Of a stretch of DNA of 64,000 bases, positions 60,341-64,000 are shown piece after piece. The translations under genes and the position numbers were made by a program. Source of the stretch: Chitinophagaceae bacterium (lineage in GTDB: Bacteria > Bacteroidota > Bacteroidia > Chitinophagales > Chitinophagaceae). The notes under the pieces were generated by a model, which saw only the letters and a list, made by a program, of their open reading frames with translations, searched no databases and was not told the origin of the DNA. The DNA is taken from the NCBI GenBank assembly GCA_016710165.1, contig JADJLJ010000002.1:186001-250000 (forward strand). Reading direction: 5' to 3'. The number at the start of each line of letters is the position of its first letter. Position 1 is the first letter of the stretch.

Positions 60341-61627
60341 TTAAAAGGTTATTTCTTGTTTTTTCTGTGCCCGGTATGTAAATATCAAAAATAAAAGACC
60401 CAGTGCAAAAAATACGATCAGCGCTAAAATGGAATTCCGCATGTTATTCGTCATTCCTTCAATAAAACCAAAACTGAACAGGCCGATTACAATGGCCAGT
60501 TTTTCGGTCACATCGTAAAAGCTGAAGAAGGAAGCCGTGTCTTTTGTTTCAGGCATCAGCTTGCTGTAGGTTGAGCGGCTGAGCGACTGGATACCACCCA
60601 TCACCAGTCCTACCAATGAGGCAATGATGTAAAAGTGCATTTCTGTCTGCATGAAATAACCGGCTATGCATACGCCGATCCATAGCAGGACAGTCAGGGA
60701 AAGTATTCGGATATTTCCATACCGTTCAGAAAGGCGACTCATGCCAACAGCGCCTGCAATGGCAACCAGCTGGATGATGACTGCGGTAATGATCAGCTTG
60801 GTATTTTCCAGTTTCAGTTCCTTGATGCCAAAATCAATGGCAACCAGCATCACTGTTTGCACACCCATGCTGTAAAAAAAGAAGGCGGTTAAGAACCGCT
60901 TCAGCCTGGGCATGTGTTTTACCTGGTTCCATACTTTCTGCAGTTCATGAAACCCGTTCACCAGTGCATGCTTTTTACTTTTTCGCTCTGTTTTGGGGCT
61001 CATGGGCAGCCGGTTGAATGTGATCTGTGCAAAGCAGACCCACCAGATGCCTACCAGCAGGAAGGTTATCTTTAACGGTAATTCTCCTTCGGGCATAAAC
61101 ACCACCAGCGCAAAGCCCACCATCTGCATCAATACACTGCCGATGTATCCAAAGCTGTATCCCCGGGCACTGATACGGTCCCTGTCTTCTTCTGCTGCGA
61201 TCTCGGGCAGGTAAGAATTGTAAAATACCTGGCTGCCATAAAATCCAATGCCGGCAAACATCAGGCACATGAGGCCGAGTGTTACATGGTGTTCATCAAA
61301 AAAAAACATCAGCGAGCAGCTGGCGGCACCCATGTAACAAAAGAACCGCATGAAATTCTTCTTGTTGCCCTTGTAATCTGCGATGGATGAAAGTACGGGC
61401 GACAGAACCGCAATGACCAGGAAACCAAATGCAAGCACATAATCCTTCAACTCGGTATTCACAAAACGGCGGCCTAAGAATGAAATGCCATCCGGGAAAT
61501 TTTTAACCCCGGTCATCGCGGCATAGTAAGCAGGGAAAAAAGTGGTGGTGATGACCAGGTTATAAACGGAGTTGGCCCAGTCGTACATGGCCCATCCATT
61601 GATAATTTTTTTGGAAGCAGTCTGCAT
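60341..61627 (-). CDS. MFS transporter of the Atg22/UMF1-like type
   Basis: 428 aa with about 12 membrane helices. It begins with the MQTASKKIINGWAMYDWANSVYN motif of Atg22-like MFS proteins, continues with SVLSSIADYKG-type loop A and IGFYGSQVFYNSYLPEIA, and has GGIQSLSRSTYSKLMPE in the second half. The substrate is unknown; yeast Atg22 exports amino acids from vacuoles. The frameshifted MBL gene is in the same operon downstream. Confidence 0.85.
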   Translation of the reverse strand: MQTASKKIINGWAMYDWANSVYNLVITTTFFPAYYAAMTGVKNFPDGISFLGRRFVNTELKDYVLAFGFLVIAVLSPVLSSIADYKGNKKNFMRFFCYMGAASCSLMFFFDEHHVTLGLMCLMFAGIGFYGSQVFYNSYLPEIAAEEDRDRISARGYSFGYIGSVLMQMVGFALVVFMPEGELPLKITFLLVGIWWVCFAQITFNRLPMSPKTERKSKKHALVNGFHELQKVWNQVKHMPRLKRFLTAFFFYSMGVQTVMLVAIDFGIKELKLENTKLIITAVIIQLVAIAGAVGMSRLSERYGNIRILSLTVLLWIGVCIAGYFMQTEMHFYIIASLVGLVMGGIQSLSRSTYSKLMPETKDTASFFSFYDVTEKLAIVIGLFSFGFIEGMTNNMRNSILALIVFFALGLLFLIFTYRAQKKQEITF

Positions 61628-61687
61628 GGTTCTTTATTAAGATGCCCTCAAAATAGCAAATATCATTGTATTCGCTGCAAAAAATAA

Positions 61688-61705
61688 CCCCCGCCAGGGC
61701 GGGGG
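61688..61705. repeat. Palindrome CCCCCGCC-AG-GGCGGGGG
   Basis: The 8-bp arms (61688-61695 and 61698-61705) stand in the spacer between the lipoprotein gene and the MFS gene. A member of the same palindrome family as 20209, 20338, 24555 and 35458. Confidence 0.6.
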
Positions 61706-61735
61706 TACGGGCATGCAATAGCAGTTAGCAATGGC

Positions 61736-62155
61736 TCATTTATCAAGATCGGAGATGGGTTTGGCGTACCCGAGATTTTTAAAAGGCTCCAGCCGGTTGT
61801 TGGTGAGCTGAATGGTTACCGGGGCCTTGTTAAAAACCTTTTCCGAAATAAAACCGCCAAACAACAGGAATTTATTTTCGTAGCCGCTGGTTATTTTGGA
61901 GGCATCCACTACAAAGTTCAGGTTGAATGTGTCTTTCAGTTTCACCAGCTGAACGGTGGATTCAATGCTGTCCTGGAAATATTCCTGCTCTTTAAGATAT
62001 TCCGCTAATTTTTTGGCAAGGGCTTCATCTACGCCCTGGCCTTTATAATACACGTTGTGGAGGTTGTCTAATTTATATTCTTTGCCATATTGCCGGCAGC
62101 TTACCAGACCTGTTGCAAGGATGGAAACCAGCATTAAAATCCAGGTTGATCTCAT
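61736..62155 (-). CDS. Small lipoprotein, unknown
   Basis: 139 aa from ATG 62155 (MRSTWILMLVSILATGLVSC). The lipobox LVSC marks a lipoprotein. The mature part has LDNLHNVYYKGQGVDEALAKKLAEYLKEQEYF and a C-terminal NNRLEPFKNLGYAK. I do not recognise a family. It is on the same strand as uppP upstream, with a 20-bp palindrome between them. Confidence 0.7.
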   Translation of the reverse strand: MRSTWILMLVSILATGLVSCRQYGKEYKLDNLHNVYYKGQGVDEALAKKLAEYLKEQEYFQDSIESTVQLVKLKDTFNLNFVVDASKITSGYENKFLLFGGFISEKVFNKAPVTIQLTNNRLEPFKNLGYAKPISDLDK

Positions 62156-62202
62156 AATGGTTCGTTTGAACCACATAGGTAGGTACAAACGGCTTTTATT
62201 TT

Positions 62203-62222
62203 AATACCCAACGTTGGGTATT
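62203..62222. promoter_or_regulatory. Perfect 20-bp palindrome AATACCCAACGTTGGGTATT
   Basis: The sequence AATACCCAACGTTGGGTATT is its own reverse complement, without a loop. It starts on the base after the uppP stop and is 48 bp before the lipoprotein ATG (minus strand). A dimeric protein could bind it, or it could be a cruciform or terminator stem. Confidence 0.5.
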
Positions 62223-63017
62223 TTACCGGCTGATGTATCCGGTAAGTATCAGTACCAGTAAGAGGATGCCTACGATGATGCGGTAATAGCCCCAAACGCG
62301 GAACCCGTGCTTTTTCAGGAACCCGATAAAGAATTTGATGGCAAGCAGGGCGACAATGAAAGCAACCACGTTGCCAATGGCCAATTGTTTTACCTCGTTG
62401 GCAGAAAAACCCCCGTTTTCATTGTAGTATTTGTATAGCTTATAGCCCGTGGCCGCCAGCATGGTGGGTACGGCAAGAAAAAAAGAGAATTCTGCCGCTG
62501 CATTGCGGGTGAGTTTCTGCTGCATGCCGCCAATGATGGATGCAGCGCTGCGGCTGATGCCTGGTATCATGGCCAGGCATTGCCATGCCCCGATGAGGAA
62601 GGCCCTTGGGAAAGAAACATCTTTTTCGTCATCAATGGTATGTACTTTAAAAACATTATCAATGAAGATGAGGATGATGCCCCCGGCCAGCATCGTTATG
62701 GCAACGGTAAGGGAACTGTCCAGCAACGCATCGATCTTTTTTGAGAACAATAAACCCAGCAGGATGGCGGGCATTACCGCCGCAGCAAGCTTGGCATAGA
62801 ACTGCCAGTTCTTAAAGTCAAGGAATTTTTTCCAGTACAGGACCACCACAGCCAGTATGGCGCCTAATTGAATGGCCACGGTAAAAACCTTGCTGAAATC
62901 ATTTTCGGAAAGGTTCAGCAGTTTTTCAGTAATGATCATGTGGCCGGTGGAAGAGATGGGCAGGAATTCGGTCAATCCTTCCACTATGGCGATGATGATG
63001 CTTTGAATGGTATCCAT
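62223..63017 (-). CDS. uppP: Undecaprenyl-diphosphatase UppP (BacA)
   Basis: 264 aa with about seven to eight membrane helices. Family signatures are EGLTEFLPISSTGHM (about 14-28) and IPGISRSAASIIGGM (about 150-164), which hold the active-site Ser, Glu and Arg. UppP dephosphorylates undecaprenyl diphosphate to recycle the lipid carrier for peptidoglycan and LPS, and gives resistance to bacitracin. It follows the DUF3098 and ftsX genes on the minus strand, an order typical of Bacteroidota. Confidence 0.95.
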   Translation of the reverse strand: MDTIQSIIIAIVEGLTEFLPISSTGHMIITEKLLNLSENDFSKVFTVAIQLGAILAVVVLYWKKFLDFKNWQFYAKLAAAVMPAILLGLLFSKKIDALLDSSLTVAITMLAGGIILIFIDNVFKVHTIDDEKDVSFPRAFLIGAWQCLAMIPGISRSAASIIGGMQQKLTRNAAAEFSFFLAVPTMLAATGYKLYKYYNENGGFSANEVKQLAIGNVVAFIVALLAIKFFIGFLKKHGFRVWGYYRIIVGILLLVLILTGYISR

Positions 63018-63089
63018 TTGAATCGGGGTAAAATAAAAAAGCGAAGTGATTATCTCCGCTATTCATTCTTAATTAATAATTCTTAATTC

Positions 63090-63353
63090 TTAATTACTTT
63101 TCGATTTCTTCATGATGGCAAATATCTCAATCACGAAACCGGCAATGATCAGAATGGGAGCGATGGTGATACGGGTGGTACTGTACACTTCGTCGGTATT
63201 AAAAACCTTCGGGTCGCTGCTTTTGCCACCGGCCATTAAAAAAAAGCCCAGGGCCAGTACGGCCAGCCCGATCAGCATCCACATATAATTTTCTTTTCCA
63301 AACAGCGGATTCGGGTTGCTGCCTGCCTGTGCCTGTTTTTTTTCTTTGCTCAT
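63090..63353 (-). CDS. DUF3098 small membrane protein
   Basis: 87 aa, two membrane helices (about 25-41, MWMLIGLAVLALGFFLM, and 64-80, IAPILIIAGFVIEIFAI) with a polar loop SSDPKVFNTDEVYSTTR. This is the DUF3098 family, found between ftsX and uppP in many Bacteroidota. Its role is unknown; the company suggests cell division or envelope work. The spacer to uppP is filled with ATTCTTAATT words. Confidence 0.88.
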   Translation of the reverse strand: MSKEKKQAQAGSNPNPLFGKENYMWMLIGLAVLALGFFLMAGGKSSDPKVFNTDEVYSTTRITIAPILIIAGFVIEIFAIMKKSKSN

Positions 63354-63376
63354 TTGTTTTTGGTTGAGGACGCAAA

Positions 63377-64000
63377 TTAATATAAATCGTCCAATTTCAT
63401 GCGCAGGTATTTAATTACCGATCGGTGAGTGCTTACCAGGGTAATGCTGATGCCAAGTACAATGATGATCAGGAACAGCAATAGCATGCTGGTATTATCG
63501 TGCAGCACTTTAAAGCCCGGCGCCAGTGATTCGATGAGGGTAATGGTTGCCCACACCGCCGCAATGGCAATACCCGATGCGATCAGCCCATTGATGATGG
63601 CCCTAATATTCAGGGGTTTGGCAATGAACCAGCGGGTAGCCCCGACCATTTGCATGGTCTTGATCAGGAACCGGTTGCTGTACATGGCCAGCCGGATGGT
63701 GTTGTCAATGGAAAAGACCACCAGTATCGTCAATACGATGGCGGCCACCAGGAAGATATAAGCAGCTGTTTTTACAAATTTGCTTACCTGAGCCAGGGTT
63801 TCGGTCGGGAACTGGAATTCCTTCACGATGCCGGGATAACGGCCCAGCAGGTCAGCCGAAAGGGCATCCAGGCTGTCTTTCTCCACGTGATCGGCCTTTA
63901 CATAAAAATCAATACTCTCGGGCAGGGGGTTCTCATCCAGGAATTTTCTCCAGGTGGTATCATTATCCGCATTCCATTTTGCAATGGCCATCTCCCGGGT
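63377..64000 (-). CDS. ftsX: Cell-division protein FtsX, N-terminus cut by window edge
   Basis: The last 207 residues of FtsX; the frame is open to the window end, so the start is outside. Visible parts: the end of the extracellular domain (WRKFLDENPLPESIDFYVKADHV, then LGRYPGIVKEFQFPTETLAQV), a membrane helix (about residues 85-110 of the fragment), MVGATRWFIAKPLNIRAIINGL and two last helices. FtsX with FtsE links divisome and peptidoglycan hydrolases. ATG at 63991 is internal, because TRE codons precede it in frame. Confidence 0.92.
   Translation of the reverse strand, partial: TREMAIAKWNADNDTTWRKFLDENPLPESIDFYVKADHVEKDSLDALSADLLGRYPGIVKEFQFPTETLAQVSKFVKTAAYIFLVAAIVLTILVVFSIDNTIRLAMYSNRFLIKTMQMVGATRWFIAKPLNIRAIINGLIASGIAIAAVWATITLIESLAPGFKVLHDNTSMLLLFLIIIVLGISITLVSTHRSVIKYLRMKLDDLY

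Overview
The window looks like a chromosome segment of a Bacteroidota bacterium, most likely Chitinophagia/Chitinophagaceae. The signs are: start regions with no Shine-Dalgarno sequence, -7 promoter boxes of the TAnnTTTG type, an LpxC-FabZ fusion, the long three-domain form of IspG, the type IX secretion and gliding genes porX, gldD and gldE with a T9SS-sorted cargo protein, the small COX24/AURKAIP1-like protein, a DUF3098 protein between ftsX and uppP, and many AT-rich intergenic hairpins built from short repeated words. Almost all of it is ordinary chromosomal content. I see no insertion-sequence transposase, prophage, CRISPR array, rRNA or recognisable defence island. One tRNA gene is present.

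Layout. 1-3.3 kb: a copper-type P-ATPase (cut by the left edge), tsaE and alanine dehydrogenase. 3.3-11.4 kb (minus): a lipid A block with an HD dNTPase-like gene, lpxD, a DUF5686 outer-membrane protein, lpxC-fabZ, lpxA and an ABC ATPase. 11.6-17.6 kb: porX, a 290-bp nest of repeats with a possible 102-bp MITE, a small hypothetical gene, an MBL hydrolase, an HhH protein, an acyl-CoA dehydrogenase and a lipoprotein cytochrome c. 17.6-26.7 kb: a small acidic protein, rel/spoT, tRNA-Leu(UAG), trigger factor, RNase G, a 29-aa basic protein, a TPR protein, an HU/IHF protein, mutY and ssb. 26.7-35.8 kb (plus): gldE, gldD, DUF3109, a class D beta-lactamase, a BatB-BatC fusion, ispG and nadB. 35.9-49.3 kb: the most accessory part, with two tandem LpxL-like acyltransferases, a T9SS cargo protein, an interrupted PLP decarboxylase, a DUF3455 lipoprotein, a methyltransferase, a GIN-domain protein, a repeat-rich S74 tail-fibre-like protein and a propeller sensor kinase with a LytTR regulator. 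49.3-64 kb: a CstB-like persulfide dioxygenase with an ArsR repressor, tsaB, a degenerate 3HCDH-like gene, ridA, a 2-hydroxyacid dehydrogenase, greA, a HIT protein, an OmpR-type two-component pair, ruvC, a flippase-like membrane protein, DUF3108, an MBL hydrolase, an MFS protein, a lipoprotein, uppP, DUF3098 and ftsX (cut by the right edge).

How the parts fit. Envelope building dominates: lipid A (lpxA, C, D), acyltransferases, undecaprenyl recycling (uppP), divisome signalling (ftsX) and T9SS/gliding (porX, gldD, gldE, cargo). Translation fidelity and tRNA modification (tsaE and tsaB for t6A, tig, rng, greA) and stress control (rel/spoT, ArsR with CstB) make up much of the rest.

Five genes are broken or shifted by one change each: single-base indels at short runs near 8378, 13875, 44556 and 60011, and an in-frame TAG at 40235. 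That many in one window points to residual sequencing error, recent decay, or (for the poly-A at 44556) a possible switch. The most unusual DNA-level signals are the nested repeat element at 13201-13485, the family of low-complexity intergenic hairpins with private words, a palindromic repeat apparently domesticated inside nadB, and a terminator-like hairpin in the greA leader.
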